A stretch of DNA of 64,000 nt. It comes from an uncultured Maribacter sp. (lineage in GTDB: Bacteria; Bacteroidota; Bacteroidia; Flavobacteriales; Flavobacteriaceae). The notes under the pieces are model-generated. The model saw only the letters and a program-made list of their open reading frames with translations, had not been told where the DNA came from and made no database searches. The stretch covers positions 310,001 through 374,000 of the forward strand of contig NZ_CANMTX010000002.1 of NCBI RefSeq assembly GCF_947500985.1, in the 5' to 3' direction. Positions 19,131 to 28,429 of the stretch are shown piece by piece. Made by a program: the position numbers and the translations under genes. Position 1 is the stretch's first letter; each line of letters opens with the position of its first letter.

Positions 19131-19287
19131 AGTTGTTATTGGTGTTTTTTATTAGAATTAGCTAAATAAAAAGTTTAATACTCCCATATAATAAATAAGG
19201 GTAAGTAAATATGGTTCGGTTATAATATACCTATACCCAAATAGGGTATAGGTGTGTCATTTTATTTGTTGTACAGCAAATTCTCAA

Positions 19288-21102
19288 TTAAAGTTGAATT
19301 ATTTCGACCCCTGTATTTATAGAATTTTCAGAAGATTTACTTAAGGAAATTATTCTCTCACCATCTCGTATTATAAAAATTGGAAATCCTTTTGTCAAAA
19401 TTTCATCGTCTCTGGTTAAAGAGGGGTAATGTCCTATTTGAATTGACTTTCTATTACTTGTTGCGGCATAAATGATTGTACCATCATCACTAAATGCAAA
19501 ATCTGAAAATTGCAAGGATCCGTGTTGAAGCTGCCCCTTGTATTCCATAGAAGTATTTGCTAAATATACCGCGCCATCTTTTGATGTTATTGAATAAGTT
19601 CCATCATCGGAAACTCTAAAAATTCTTGGATTTAAGGGAAAATCACTATGATATTGGTCATCTTGATGTATTTCTATTTCACCAGTACTTCCAATTTTGA
19701 AATATTCCATGTCTACAGGACTAACACTTGTCGTAATTGAAATTATCTCATTCTTACCAGGAATCATTCTTAACCTATCTCTTTCATGATCTCCATTACC
19801 GTCAATATGTATTCCACTATCTCTTGAGTAGGTACGTACAGGTTGCTCCCACCAAGGCGAAGGTTCTACAGAGGCTATTACATGCCCTAGACCGTTTACT
19901 ACAACGCTTGCAGTTTTTAATCCTGTGTTTATAGATGTGGTTTCACTTAAATCATCTGCACTGTAAACATAAATCCATCCGTCATCACTAGGTGCATAAA
20001 TCTCAACACCAAAGCCATTGTCTCCAATATCACAATAACCTATAGTTCCTTGAAGATTTGTTTCACTGACTACTTCTAAATTTAGGTAATCAAATTTTAT
20101 CAATTTCTGACCGGCTTGGTCTATTAGGTAGATGTAATCTTCTGTTGGATGCTTTAGCATATCATATGCCTCAAAATTGAATATGTGTCCGCTTGGTGTA
20201 TCAACTGTTTCTTGATTGCTCTTTCTAGAATTATTCACATTATTTGTTACTTTAATAAAGTAACATACTTGAAATTCTAATGGAGGAAATTCGTCGGTAA
20301 AGTTTAAAGTTCCCTTTTCAGAAACGGTTCCTACTAAAATTTGATTTTGTTCAGAACAATTTCCGTCCGTTCTATAGATTTCATATTTTAAAAAGTCTGA
20401 ATTTGAGTATTCTGTCCATTCTAAAAGAACTTTCCCTTCATTTTTAATGGGCTCTAATAATGTTATTGCACTTGGAGACAGGGTACTTATTTCAATTGAT
20501 GCGCTTGAACTATAGCCATCAGAATCTTCTGCTGTTATTGTAATTTGATGTGTACCTCTAGATAGTGTGTTTGTTGTAAATATGACATTTCCATTCATAT
20601 CTGGAGAATTGGTGTTCAATTCTCCATCTAAACTACTTTCCCAAACAATTTTTAAGTCTTGGTAAGAGGTTTCATCATCAAAAACATCTGCACTGAATGT
20701 AATTTCTTCTCCTTCTGAAAATTCGGCATATGTTTCAGGCAAGATTATTTGTATTGATGGAGCAAGTCCTTCATTTATTCCTGGTATTATATTAATAGTG
20801 GTTTCTGATAATTCACTTGTCTGTATGTTGACTACAGATTTACCGGTCCCTATATTCTCTAAACTTGCAAATATCTCATAACTACCCTTTTCTAAATCAG
20901 TTAGTAGCACACTGCCAAAATCATCTGTAGTTCCCTTCTTTGATGGAGGGTTGGTATATACCTCTGCATTACCAACAGGTTGGTTACCGTTTAAAACTAC
21001 AATGACATTTAAATCTCCCGTCGTAGTTGCTTCATTTTCGTCTTTACTACAACCTATAATTCCAATTACGAATATTAGAAATAGAATGCTTATTTTTTTC
21101 AT
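19288..21102 (-). CDS. Multi-domain surface lipoprotein
   Basis: 604 residues with lipobox GIIGCSK (Cys18). Domains by eye: carboxypeptidase-regulatory-like beta sandwich (about 28-105, GNAEVYTNPPSKKGTTDD), an Ig/cadherin-like domain (about 113-207), a fibronectin III-like domain (about 210-305), then a long beta-propeller-like region (310-604) with repeated strands such as DYIYLIDQAGQKLIKFD and GWIYVYSADDLSET. Looks like an exposed binding or adhesion protein; ligand unknown. Alone between element copies C and D. Confidence 0.75.
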   Translation of the reverse strand: MKKISILFLIFVIGIIGCSKDENEATTTGDLNVIVVLNGNQPVGNAEVYTNPPSKKGTTDDFGSVLLTDLEKGSYEIFASLENIGTGKSVVNIQTSELSETTINIIPGINEGLAPSIQIILPETYAEFSEGEEITFSADVFDDETSYQDLKIVWESSLDGELNTNSPDMNGNVIFTTNTLSRGTHQITITAEDSDGYSSSASIEISTLSPSAITLLEPIKNEGKVLLEWTEYSNSDFLKYEIYRTDGNCSEQNQILVGTVSEKGTLNFTDEFPPLEFQVCYFIKVTNNVNNSRKSNQETVDTPSGHIFNFEAYDMLKHPTEDYIYLIDQAGQKLIKFDYLNLEVVSETNLQGTIGYCDIGDNGFGVEIYAPSDDGWIYVYSADDLSETTSINTGLKTASVVVNGLGHVIASVEPSPWWEQPVRTYSRDSGIHIDGNGDHERDRLRMIPGKNEIISITTSVSPVDMEYFKIGSTGEIEIHQDDQYHSDFPLNPRIFRVSDDGTYSITSKDGAVYLANTSMEYKGQLQHGSLQFSDFAFSDDGTIIYAATSNRKSIQIGHYPSLTRDDEILTKGFPIFIIRDGERIISLSKSSENSINTGVEIIQL

Positions 21103-21289
21103 GTATTAGCTTTTGATCGGGTTTTATTTGGTAGAACGTATTTATTATAGAATAGTTGTATCGTTTATTGGTTAACTTAATAAGTACTTTCCAAATTAAA
21201 GATTTGTGTTTTTTCTAAGATGTAGACGAGAATAATTAACTGCGTTGAACTATTGTAATTAGTAGTCTTATTCAATAGAAATGGTTAAA

Positions 21290-21525
21290 ACACAAACCGA
21301 CCAGTTAGTCTGTTTTTTACTGCTGAAATCTGTAGTAAATCATTGAAAATAGCGACAGCAATCGCAATTGTATCGACAAAAAGCAAAGTATATGAAGGTA
21401 AATAGGCGTTTGGAGCACTAAACAAACCAAGTAGTTTGTTTTTTGGTTGGATAAACGAGTTGTTTTAGAACAAACTTTGCTGTTTAAACGAACTCTTATG
21501 GTTCAACAACCACTGTTTTCAGTAG
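21290..21525. repeat. Double-hairpin intergenic element, copy D, with ogt 3' remnant
   Basis: First hairpin 21294-21318 (aaccgaccagttagtctgtt, imperfect), conserved gacagcaatcgcaattgtat (about 21353-21372), second hairpin 21420-21446 (aaacaaac, caagta, gtttgttt, T-run). It then continues into a copy of the ogt 3' end up to about 21520. It abuts the stop codon of the next lipoprotein gene at 21528. Confidence 0.88.
21465..21520 (-). pseudogene. Duplicated 3' end of ogt (remnant)
   Basis: Read on the minus strand this encodes KQWLLNHKSSFKQQSLF and a stop, against KQWLLNHESPFKQQSLF in the true ogt at 32633. By hand alignment about 50 of 55 nt are identical. No other part of ogt is present. Confidence 0.85.
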
Positions 21526-21527
21526 AT

Positions 21528-22148
21528 TTAGTTTGCCATATCAAGGTTATTAGCATAGTTTTCTTTCCAATCTTCAATGTTTGAATAACTTTCTAACGGC
21601 CACATCTCAGAATAATTTAGTTCTAGTTGTTGAACATATTCTATAGTATTGTTTGAGCAGTTAAGCATAGATAATTTACCTATTAATTTATTGGCATTTA
21701 GTTTTCCCGAAAATGAAAAAATATGTACATCAGATTGTTGCCAATCCTTAAAACCTTTACTTTCTTTAGTCCATGCCTCAATGTATAGGCTATCATTAGT
21801 AGCCAAAGAGCCGCTTGTTATGACGCCACTTCTATCAGGTTCAAGGCTGCTTTCATAGACGTTGAAAAAACCTAGTATTTGCTCTTCTAATTTCCATAGC
21901 TTTAATGAGTAACCATAAGTATGGTCATTTGTATTCACAATATTTTCATACAAACCAATTAGCTCTACTGGTGCATTAGTATTACCCATTGTGTCAAAAG
22001 TAGTTTTACAAGCGCTATTTTCTAGTTTTCTTGTAATTGGGTTTTCTTGAATTAGGGTTTCATTTACTTCTTTTTTATCAATATTTTCTCTGCATGAATT
22101 TAATATCAATAAAAGCATTAAAGCTTGGAGTAGTAATAAATGTTTCAT
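21528..22148 (-). CDS. Hypothetical lipoprotein
   Basis: 206 residues. Lipoprotein signal with lipobox ILNSCRE (Cys19). The mature part is mostly beta (GLYENIVNTNDHTYGYSLKLWK, GKLNANKLIGKLSMLNC), suggesting a small barrel or lipocalin-like fold; not assigned to a family. First gene after the ogt remnant of copy D. Confidence 0.7.
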   Translation of the reverse strand: MKHLLLLQALMLLLILNSCRENIDKKEVNETLIQENPITRKLENSACKTTFDTMGNTNAPVELIGLYENIVNTNDHTYGYSLKLWKLEEQILGFFNVYESSLEPDRSGVITSGSLATNDSLYIEAWTKESKGFKDWQQSDVHIFSFSGKLNANKLIGKLSMLNCSNNTIEYVQQLELNYSEMWPLESYSNIEDWKENYANNLDMAN

Positions 22149-22285
22149 GGTTTTAAAAGGTAGTTAATTACTAGATATATCACAGAAAATATTGAGCGGT
22201 TGAGCTCGTATGTTTGGTTCTTAGTTTGAATGTACTATAATTATATAAACAAAGGAGAGACATATAGAGGTTGGGCTAGATACAA

Positions 22286-22410
22286 ACTTATTGTTTAGTT
22301 TTATTTTTTCTGGTCCAAAGCTAAATCCATAAGATTTAGCGACTTTATAAATATACATAGACCTTTCGTTTTTGCCCCAAAGTCCGCATTATGTTTAGGC
22401 ATTCTAAGTT
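22286..22410 (-). repeat. attC-like imperfect palindromic spacer, J2
   Basis: Contains a perfect small stem GCTAAATC / GATTTAGC around cataa (about 22320-22340), then aaatatacatagacctttcg, ccaaagtccgcattatg and a terminal gtttaggcattc. Same design as J3 and J4. Lies 3' of the EcsC gene on the minus strand. The remaining gap 22149-22476 has no gene; a caaaagaa triplication occurs near 22438-22461. Confidence 0.65.
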
Positions 22411-22476
22411 AGTAATCTGTTATCTTTTATAGTTTAACAAAAGAACAAAAGAACAAAAGAGCAGAGTAAGGTTATA

Positions 22477-23310
22477 TTAGATTTTTGAATATGCCTTCCT
22501 CACAGCATTTTCACCATATTTACGCTCCAACCTTCTTAGTGTAAAGTGTGAAGTAGCCATTTTCTGAAAATGATTGATAAAAATAAAGTTCATAGAACCG
22601 CCACCTAGTGCTCCGGCAATTGGAACAGCTTGTGCCATAAACTTCTCGCTAATTAATACACTAAATCTCGCTGCTATTTGGGTGATGAATTTATTCATAG
22701 CACTAGAACCAAAAACAACTGAACTATTTGCAGCAGTCTTAATAGCCGCTTGTAAGCTAGCGGAAGTAAGATTCTTTAAAGTTGATGACAAAGCAGCGCG
22801 TGCTACATAATAGCTTGTATCCATACCATCATCATCTTTTGACTTGCCTCCTAACGCAAATACTTCCATACATTGCATTTGCCCTTCAAGGGAATAAATA
22901 TCCTCACCCTGGCTTCTAGCTATATCCATAATACTGCGTAAAATGTACTTTGTGGTAATGGTCATTTCAGAAGCGAATATGGCTGTTCCTATGCCAGTAG
23001 TAGAACCAAAAAAACCACCAACTGTTCCTGAGCCAATAACTATAGCTTTATACGTAATACTAGAAGGTTCTTTTAACTGTTTGTTTTTAGAAATGGTAAG
23101 GAGATTAGCCTTTAATAATCCCAACAATATTTTTTCTGTAGATTTTTGAAGGATATTTAACGCTTTTTCAGGAATAAATCTAGCCCCTGTTTCTAAAGAG
23201 TTTCCTATAATATTAACTCCTTTTATACCCCAACCTATATGCTCCATTGAAGCTTTACACTTTTTAATGGTTTCAAGGTCTTCTCTAGAAAGGGCATTTT
23301 TGACGAGCAT
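22477..23310 (-). CDS. EcsC family protein
   Basis: 277 residues resembling EcsC-domain proteins: a helical, Ala/Gly-rich core with GSGTVGGFFGSTTGIGTAIFASE (split by eye into two hydrophobic helices) and a conserved QMQCMEVFALGG segment, ending in VPIAGALGGGSMNFIFINHF. Original EcsC is linked to the Ecs ABC transporter of Bacillus, but no transporter is adjacent here. Probably membrane-associated. A 59-residue lipoprotein gene lies 11 bp upstream. Confidence 0.8.
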   Translation of the reverse strand: MLVKNALSREDLETIKKCKASMEHIGWGIKGVNIIGNSLETGARFIPEKALNILQKSTEKILLGLLKANLLTISKNKQLKEPSSITYKAIVIGSGTVGGFFGSTTGIGTAIFASEMTITTKYILRSIMDIARSQGEDIYSLEGQMQCMEVFALGGKSKDDDGMDTSYYVARAALSSTLKNLTSASLQAAIKTAANSSVVFGSSAMNKFITQIAARFSVLISEKFMAQAVPIAGALGGGSMNFIFINHFQKMATSHFTLRRLERKYGENAVRKAYSKI

Positions 23311-23321
23311 ATTATTTATCG

Positions 23322-23501
23322 TTAATTTGAACTTAGGGGTGTTGACATGTTAAAAGCTCTTACCTCTCCTTCAGGTACGCAAACAGGTCCATTTTGACCT
23401 GGTAATTCTATATACCCTTCTTCACAAGGTAGCGAGTCAGTTTCGCAACCTAAGAACGCCACTCCAAAAATAGCTATCAATAAAATTCTTTTTAATATCA
23501 T
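23322..23501 (-). CDS. Small lipoprotein, 59 residues
   Basis: ATG at 23499-23501, stop TAA at 23322-23324. Typical lipoprotein signal MILKRILLIAIFGVAFLGC (lipobox AFLGC, Cys19), then a Cys/Pro/Glu-rich tail with TDSLPCEEGYIELPGQNGP and one more Cys. Lies 11 bp upstream of EcsC, so probably the same transcript. The clear signal peptide makes it a likely real gene despite its size. Confidence 0.75.
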   Translation of the reverse strand: MILKRILLIAIFGVAFLGCETDSLPCEEGYIELPGQNGPVCVPEGEVRAFNMSTPLSSN

Positions 23502-23519
23502 TCTTTATTTGCAGTTTGA

Positions 23520-23650
23520 TAACGCTTAAGCTAAAGCTTATTGTTTAGGTTTATTTTTTCTTGTCCAAAGCTAAATCCATAAGAATTAGCGGCATTATAA
23601 ATATACACAAGCCTTTTTGTTTCGCATTAAAGTCTCATTTCGTTTAGGTT
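23520..23650 (-). repeat. attC-like imperfect palindromic spacer, J3
   Basis: Outer arms ataacgcttaagctaaagc and a diverged complement ending cgtttagg; central stem gctaaatc / gaattagc; then the shared aaatatacacaagcc block. Fills the gap between the small lipoprotein start and the stop of the LamG gene. Confidence 0.68.
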
Positions 23651-23655
23651 TTTAG

Positions 23656-24399
23656 TCATTCTTGGAAGAGCTGCTGCACTTCTTCTTTTTCTAATAATCG
23701 ATTGTATATATAAATGTCATCAATGGCTCCATTAAATCCACTTAAATTGGAACTTGTTAAACTTTGCTTTCCTATTTTAAAAGGTGCGCCAGTTCCAAGT
23801 GCGGCTGATTCAGAACCTAATTGTAGTGTTGTATCTACAATTCCATTAATATATATTGAGGTCATTCTATTCTCGTAAGATACTATTATATGAGTCCATT
23901 CATCTATGGGTATATTGTTTGAAGACTCCAAGATATTGTTAAATACGTTCCATCGTATTTTGCCGTTTGAAGGGTTTAGTCCAAGATAAAATCGACCATC
24001 TGCCGACGGTTGCGGTCCCGTAAAATACTGATTTAAAATGGTGTCCCAATCTAATTGGTTTCCATTGGGTTTTATCCAAACAGATATTGAAATAGAAGAA
24101 TCATAGTCGAGTTCTAAGTTTTCAACATTACCAAAGTCGATATGTCCTTCATCTTCACTAAATATCATTGCTTTATTTTCAATCCCGTTTCTATTTTCCG
24201 TCGGATTCAATATTCCGAAAATTTCTCCATCAGTTAAATTTCCAGTTGAATCAGATGTATTATTGTCAAGTAATATTTTTGCAATTAATTCATTTGATAA
24301 AGTAGATGTAATCATTGGCTCATTTTCATCGTTGTCAGTACATCCTGCCAATAAAGATATCATTGAAATTGCGAAGATTTTTATTGTTTTTTTTCTCAT
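23656..24399 (-). CDS. LamG (concanavalin-like) lipoprotein
   Basis: 247 residues. Lipobox LLAGCTD (Cys20); linker to about residue 60; then a LamG/Laminin_G_3 beta-sandwich with the family pattern SISVWIKPNG, WTHIIVSYENRMTSIYINGI and the closing GAIDDIYIYNRLLEKEEVQQL. Surface-attached, probably carbohydrate- or protein-binding. A second LamG gene occurs at 28430-29275. Confidence 0.88.
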   Translation of the reverse strand: MRKKTIKIFAISMISLLAGCTDNDENEPMITSTLSNELIAKILLDNNTSDSTGNLTDGEIFGILNPTENRNGIENKAMIFSEDEGHIDFGNVENLELDYDSSISISVWIKPNGNQLDWDTILNQYFTGPQPSADGRFYLGLNPSNGKIRWNVFNNILESSNNIPIDEWTHIIVSYENRMTSIYINGIVDTTLQLGSESAALGTGAPFKIGKQSLTSSNLSGFNGAIDDIYIYNRLLEKEEVQQLFQE

Positions 24400-24414
24400 A
24401 ATTGGGTTTAATTA

Positions 24415-24552
24415 AGCAAAACGCTTCGGCTAAAGCTTTTGGTTTCGCTTCTTCTTTTTTTGTTTAAAGCTAAATCTATAAGATTTAGCGACCTCATAAA
24501 TATATACAGACCTTTCGGTTTTGCCTTAAAGTCGGACTTACGTTTGGGTTGT
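24415..24552 (-). repeat. attC-like imperfect palindromic spacer, J4
   Basis: aaacgcttcggctaaagctt on the left and cggacttacgtttgggttg on the right form a bulged dyad; central perfect stem gctaaatc / gatttagc with loop tataa (about 24469-24489); shared block aaatatatacagacctttcg. Right edge tgttgcca overlaps the 3' end of the next gene, and its complement ttggcaac recurs just upstream of that gene at 25117-25124. Confidence 0.7.
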
Positions 24553-25122
24553 GTTGCCAATTGTTATTTTTTTTAGTCCAGTCTGGGTAAGTATAAAATC
24601 TTCAAACCATTTTAAGTCATCCTGAACGTATTTTTCACTTTCATCATGAAAACGAAGGATATGGTGAAGACCATTATTATTATCTATAATGAACAAATTC
24701 CCTTCATACGTTTCGTTATCCAAAAGTTTATTGGTAACCCTTATTTCCATTATCGTACCCTCATCAAGTTTATAGTCCTCTAAAGGAGTTCTCACAATAA
24801 TTTTATTTTCTTTAAATATTTTAGGAAATGTATTGGCAAGTTTTTTTCTTTTATATTTCCGTAAATTAGAAACTCCAATTCCGATTAAAAAAAGAGCAGC
24901 CCCAGACATCTGAAAAATACCAATTCTGAGGTTTTTAATATTGATTATAAAGAAAATAATAATTCCAATCCCAATTAAAACCGGAACGACTCCAAGTCCA
25001 AAATAATCTACTATATCTCTTTTGGCCTTTCCAATAATTATTTCACCATTTTCTTTCGAAAAAGAGATTTTGTGTCGGTTAAGTTTTGATTCTAAGATTG
25101 AGAGATTCATAATTGTTGGCAA
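24538..25122 (-). CDS. Hypothetical membrane protein with two helices
   Basis: 194 residues: short cytoplasmic N-terminus, two adjacent transmembrane helices (about 38-60 and 67-88, VVPVLIGIGIIIFFIINI and MSGAALFLIGIGV), then a 100-residue soluble domain (NTFPKIFKENKIIVRTPLEDY..., DDLKWFEDFIL). Not assigned to a family. Stand-alone unit between spacers J4 and J5. The next possible start, MNLSILESK, lies 9 bases inside. Confidence 0.6.
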   Translation of the reverse strand: MPTIMNLSILESKLNRHKISFSKENGEIIIGKAKRDIVDYFGLGVVPVLIGIGIIIFFIINIKNLRIGIFQMSGAALFLIGIGVSNLRKYKRKKLANTFPKIFKENKIIVRTPLEDYKLDEGTIMEIRVTNKLLDNETYEGNLFIIDNNNGLHHILRFHDESEKYVQDDLKWFEDFILTQTGLKKITIGNTTQT

Positions 25123-25272
25123 CGGTATTGTATATGAATTGTAGCGTGCAAACTATCTTTTAATTATCGGTTGAGCACAAGCTAGATTTTTAAATTTAAC
25201 GAATTTCCAAATGTGCCTTAACTTCGTTTAAGCAACTCATTAGCTATGAGTTATATACGTTGTCGCTATTAG
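25112..25272 (-). repeat. attC-like imperfect palindromic spacer, J5
   Basis: Left arm ttggcaacggtattgtatat through gtagcg pairs imperfectly, with bulges, with the right arm tagctatgagttatatacg ending gttgtcgc. Between them lies A/T-rich sequence with gagcacaagctagat. The long arms, asymmetric bulges and GTTG-type ends resemble integron attC sites. It fills the gap between the two-helix protein and the DoxX gene. Confidence 0.65.
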
Positions 25273-25275
25273 TTT

Positions 25276-25851
25276 TTATTCCGCAATCCAATTCAATAAC
25301 ATTTTAAACGGCATTGTAAGAATAGCAAAAACAAAATCCATTAAAAAACCAACGATTGGAAGGATTAAAAATATCCACCATTTGTATCTAAATTTTGTCG
25401 TAATTCCGCTCGTTAAATTTTTCCAAGCAATAATAACTTTGTCTCTGTAATAATATAAAATTAATAAATCAGCTAAAATCATTCCACCAATTCTAATGGG
25501 TAGTGCAAAACCTTGAACACCTGTTGTAAAAGCTATGTCTATAATTAATATCTGAGCCAAGATTGATAAAACTAATAAAGCCCCAATCAATACTGTTCTG
25601 TTAAATATCAGTAGTATTCCGCCTATAATTTCCAAAATTCCAGTTGCAACATTGAAAAAAGTACTTCTTCCAAATAGATGCCAAGCAACATAAAAACTAT
25701 CAATATCCTTAATAGGATGTTCCAATATTGATGGGTCGTAAACTCCAAACTGGCTTAGAGTTAATTTACTCCAACCATATTTAATCATATAGAAAACCAA
25801 ATACCAGCGTAACGCTAATATTCCAAATTCAATTATCTTCTCTTTTGTCAA
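25276..25851 (-). CDS. DoxX-like membrane protein
   Basis: 191 residues, about five transmembrane helices. DoxX-like features: ALRWYLVFYMIKYGWSKL near the N-terminus, GILEIIGGILLIFNRT, and IRIGGMILADLLILYYY. Relatives take part in respiratory or redox functions, but assignments are loose. Stand-alone cargo unit between spacers J5 and J6. Confidence 0.75.
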   Translation of the reverse strand: MTKEKIIEFGILALRWYLVFYMIKYGWSKLTLSQFGVYDPSILEHPIKDIDSFYVAWHLFGRSTFFNVATGILEIIGGILLIFNRTVLIGALLVLSILAQILIIDIAFTTGVQGFALPIRIGGMILADLLILYYYRDKVIIAWKNLTSGITTKFRYKWWIFLILPIVGFLMDFVFAILTMPFKMLLNWIAE

Positions 25852-25865
25852 TTGGATGATGATTT

Positions 25866-25946
25866 TTTCTAATTAATGGCAATGTTCTGTGTATGGTGCG
25901 TATCCCGAAGGGTATGCATAATACACCTTGTTGTACTTAGTTTTTA
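25866..25946 (-). repeat. Compact hairpin spacer, J6
   Basis: 18-nt arm gtgtatggtgcgtatccc at 25889-25906 pairs with gggtatgcataatacac at 25910-25926 around a gaa loop. Outside it are ggcaatgttc on the left and cttgttgtac on the right, again weakly complementary. The same kind of spacer as J5 but shorter. Could also act as terminator for DoxX. Confidence 0.6.
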
Positions 25947-27191
25947 TTATTTACAGAATAGATTATAATATAAATGATGTATTTCAACGTATTTATAGTC
26001 ATCAATAGGTAAAGTATGTTTGGAAATAAAATGAGAATCGTTTATTTTTTTGAACCCTGATTGGTAACTGTGATGCGACTTGATAATCGATTCAGCATCT
26101 TCAATAACTTTAGTGAAATCTTTATTTTCCGAGAAAGTGATCATTATACCATAATTATGTCTCCATGATAAGTAACCCAATAATTGGTCAATTGTATCGT
26201 GATATAATTTTTCCCCTCCATAATATTTACACTCAGAAACGAGAATGTTTCCTTTATCAATATTTAAGTATATGTCCGATTTGCCTTTGTTATTAAAAGT
26301 TTCACCTGTCGCTTTTCATTCAAAAACTGAATTTAAATTCGCTAGGAGTAAATCCCTAAGGTTTTCTTCACCAAGTTTTTCATAAGTCTTTGGGGTTTTT
26401 TCGAATTGCAAACATTGATTGTTCATCAGTTGAATAATATCAACTACTTTTTCATGGTCAAGCTGATAGTCTTCTTCAGGAGTTTTAGGTTTAATTTTCT
26501 TTATAAATGGTTTTGTATTAACCTTGATCTTTTTAACAGTTTCAGAATCCTTTCGTGCAAGTGGAATTTGAGTTAATTTCATGATGTTTGATAATCTAGA
26601 CTTATCGCTATCCAATTTCTGTTTTCGTTGTTCAATAAACTGAGATAAATTTTGCTCCAGTTTTATATTTTCAGATTTTATTTCAGAATTCTTAGAACTT
26701 AAAATTCCTTGAATATCTCCTTTAATGCTCTTAATTTGTTGAGCGATTTGTTCATCACCAAGATTCTTACCATATCCTTTAATTTCAATATTAATTACCA
26801 CATATGAACCTTTAATATTTATGTCAGGTTTTGGAGACATTGATATTGAATTAGTCCTTAAACTTAATACTTGCTGTACATTACTATTTGGGACGATAGG
26901 TAATTTAACAATAATGTTTTCTGACTCTACTTTTAAATCTCCTTCTTGTTGATATCCAAACTCTCTTTCATGCGCATAAATTGTTTTTATCGATTTATCA
27001 TGACTCAATACCTCTTCCTTTGAATCATCAAATTCAATTGGTTGTAATGACTGACCCAAGTAATATTTTACTAAATCTTCAGTAGGATTAGCAATTATAT
27101 AATCATCCTGTTCCTGCGCAATTTTAATCTTGAGACTGTCAAACAGTTCAGAGTAATATTGTTGGTATGTTTTATCTCTTAATCTATTCAT
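25947..27191 (-). pseudogene. PD-(D/E)XK nuclease-like gene interrupted by an in-frame TGA
   Basis: One continuous frame of 415 codons broken by a single TGA at 26316-26318. The N-terminal 291 residues (start 27191) contain a beta-rich part and a charged helical segment. Immediately after the TGA the same frame continues KATGETFNNKGKSDIYLNID, then LVSECKYYGG and TIDQLLGYLSW to the stop at 25947, a PD-(D/E)XK core (Asp in KSDIY, Glu-x-Lys in SECKYY). Related proteins usually have a glycine-type residue at the interruption, so a GGA-to-TGA change is the simplest cause. Truncation removes the whole catalytic domain. An internal ATG (26180) cannot restore the Asp/Glu/Lys residues. Confidence 0.85.
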
Positions 27192-27206
27192 GGTTTAATT
27201 AAGTAC

Positions 27207-27626
27207 AAAAATTGTGTATGTGAATAAATTCACATTTTCCCCAATTTTAAGGAATATACATAATAGTTAATATTTCAGTATATTAAATATACCACTAAAG
27301 AATAAACCTACAATTAACATATTACATTCCATTACGGAAAACCATAATCACCATAAATTATTTAAGTCCGCTTAAGAAATGACTAAAAACAACGAACCGA
27401 CTAAGTAGTCGGTTTTTTACTTGTAGAATGCATTTATAAATGTTGATAGTAACGACAGCAATCGCAATTGTATCGATAAAATGCAAAGCTTATAAAGTTA
27501 AATAGATGTTTTAGGTACTAAACAAACCAAGTGGTTTGTTTTTTAGTTGGGTAAAGCAGCTGTTTTAGAACAAATTTGCTGTTTAAACGAACTCTTATGG
27601 TTCAATAACCACTGTTTGCTGTGCAG
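27207..27626. repeat. Double-hairpin intergenic element, full copy E, with ogt 3' remnant
   Basis: Longest internal copy, alignable with copy F over about 420 nt. Outer part with aagaataaacctacaattaa (about 27299), attccattacgg and accataatcacc; first hairpin 27395-27418 (accgac, taagta, gtcggt, T-run); conserved gacagcaatcgcaattgtat; second hairpin 27520-27545; then the ogt 3' remnant. No gene lies in 27192-27689. Confidence 0.9.
27565..27617 (-). pseudogene. Duplicated 3' end of ogt (remnant)
   Basis: Same segment as at 21465-21520. One base is deleted (caaatttg instead of caaactttg), which shifts the frame near the end. It shares the substitutions of the 21.5-kb remnant (tttaaacgaactcttatgg), so the two remnants are closer to each other than to ogt. 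Confidence 0.82.
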
Positions 27627-27689
27627 TTTTATAATCCTTAATACAAATTATTAGATGACTTCATAGTTTTAAAAAGGAACAAACATGTA

Positions 27690-28274
27690 CTAGTCTTCAG
27701 TGAGAGTTTTAAAACCTTCCATCACATAGATTAACTTACGTTTATCTTCGAATCCCGGATATTCTTCATCTGTGAACATTGATGGTAAAAAACTCTTATA
27801 TTCTGTGTAATTTTCGCCTTGGTATAAACCGAAAGTATAGGTTTGTCCACCACTTATGGCGTTTTTCCATGAGTTAGCTTTTTCTCCTAAGGTCGCTAAT
27901 TGACTTTGATCTATATTGAATTTTCCTTCGCTAACACAGAGATTCAAAAATGCCCAATACGCTGAATACTTTTTTTTCTTAACACGTATTCTCTTTATTT
28001 TGGTGGAAGCCATTGGTTGGGCGGACTCATTAATTCTATAGCGCCTTACCTTACCGTTTTTGAAGTAAACGATATAATTTGATTCTGGTTCTATATGTGG
28101 CAGTATAGAGTAGGCGAGGCGGACCACCAATGCTTCTGCATCTTTCAAGCCAAATAAATCAACATACCTGTTTACTTCTTCTGCATTCGTTTTAAAGTCG
28201 ATTTTTGGTATTTCAGGTGCTTGCGAAAAGGCTAGAATGGGTATAATGTTTAGTAGGAGTAGGAGGTTTTTCAT
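27690..28274 (-). CDS. Hypothetical secreted protein
   Basis: 194 residues with a signal peptide (about 1-17, ends AFSQ). Mature part: IDFKTNAEEVNRYVDLFGL, a strongly basic loop KIKRIRVKKKKYSAYW near 92-107 and an aromatic C-terminal half. Not recognised. It may form a unit with the LamG gene 155 bp upstream, but spacing does not prove it. Confidence 0.6.
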   Translation of the reverse strand: MKNLLLLLNIIPILAFSQAPEIPKIDFKTNAEEVNRYVDLFGLKDAEALVVRLAYSILPHIEPESNYIVYFKNGKVRRYRINESAQPMASTKIKRIRVKKKKYSAYWAFLNLCVSEGKFNIDQSQLATLGEKANSWKNAISGGQTYTFGLYQGENYTEYKSFLPSMFTDEEYPGFEDKRKLIYVMEGFKTLTED

Positions 28275-28429
28275 TTGGTTGGTATTCTATAATATTGAGC
28301 TAATTTTATTTGTTTTTCAGCTCAGTTCTTTGTTGTGCTTAGTGTTTTTAATCCAGTTCTAAACCCATAGAATGAGAGTAAAACAACTATATATAGTGAG
28401 AAAACAATTAATTGTTCTTATGTATAGCT

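Noticed and set aside
22438-22461. caaaagaa triplication as a phase-variable repeat
   Set aside because: Only three short units in a non-coding gap, not in a promoter or coding frame.
25947-26180. 77-residue reading frame starting MGYLSW as its own gene
   Set aside because: It is the C-terminal end of the interrupted nuclease frame; the codons between the TGA and this ATG encode the catalytic core, so it is not an independent start.
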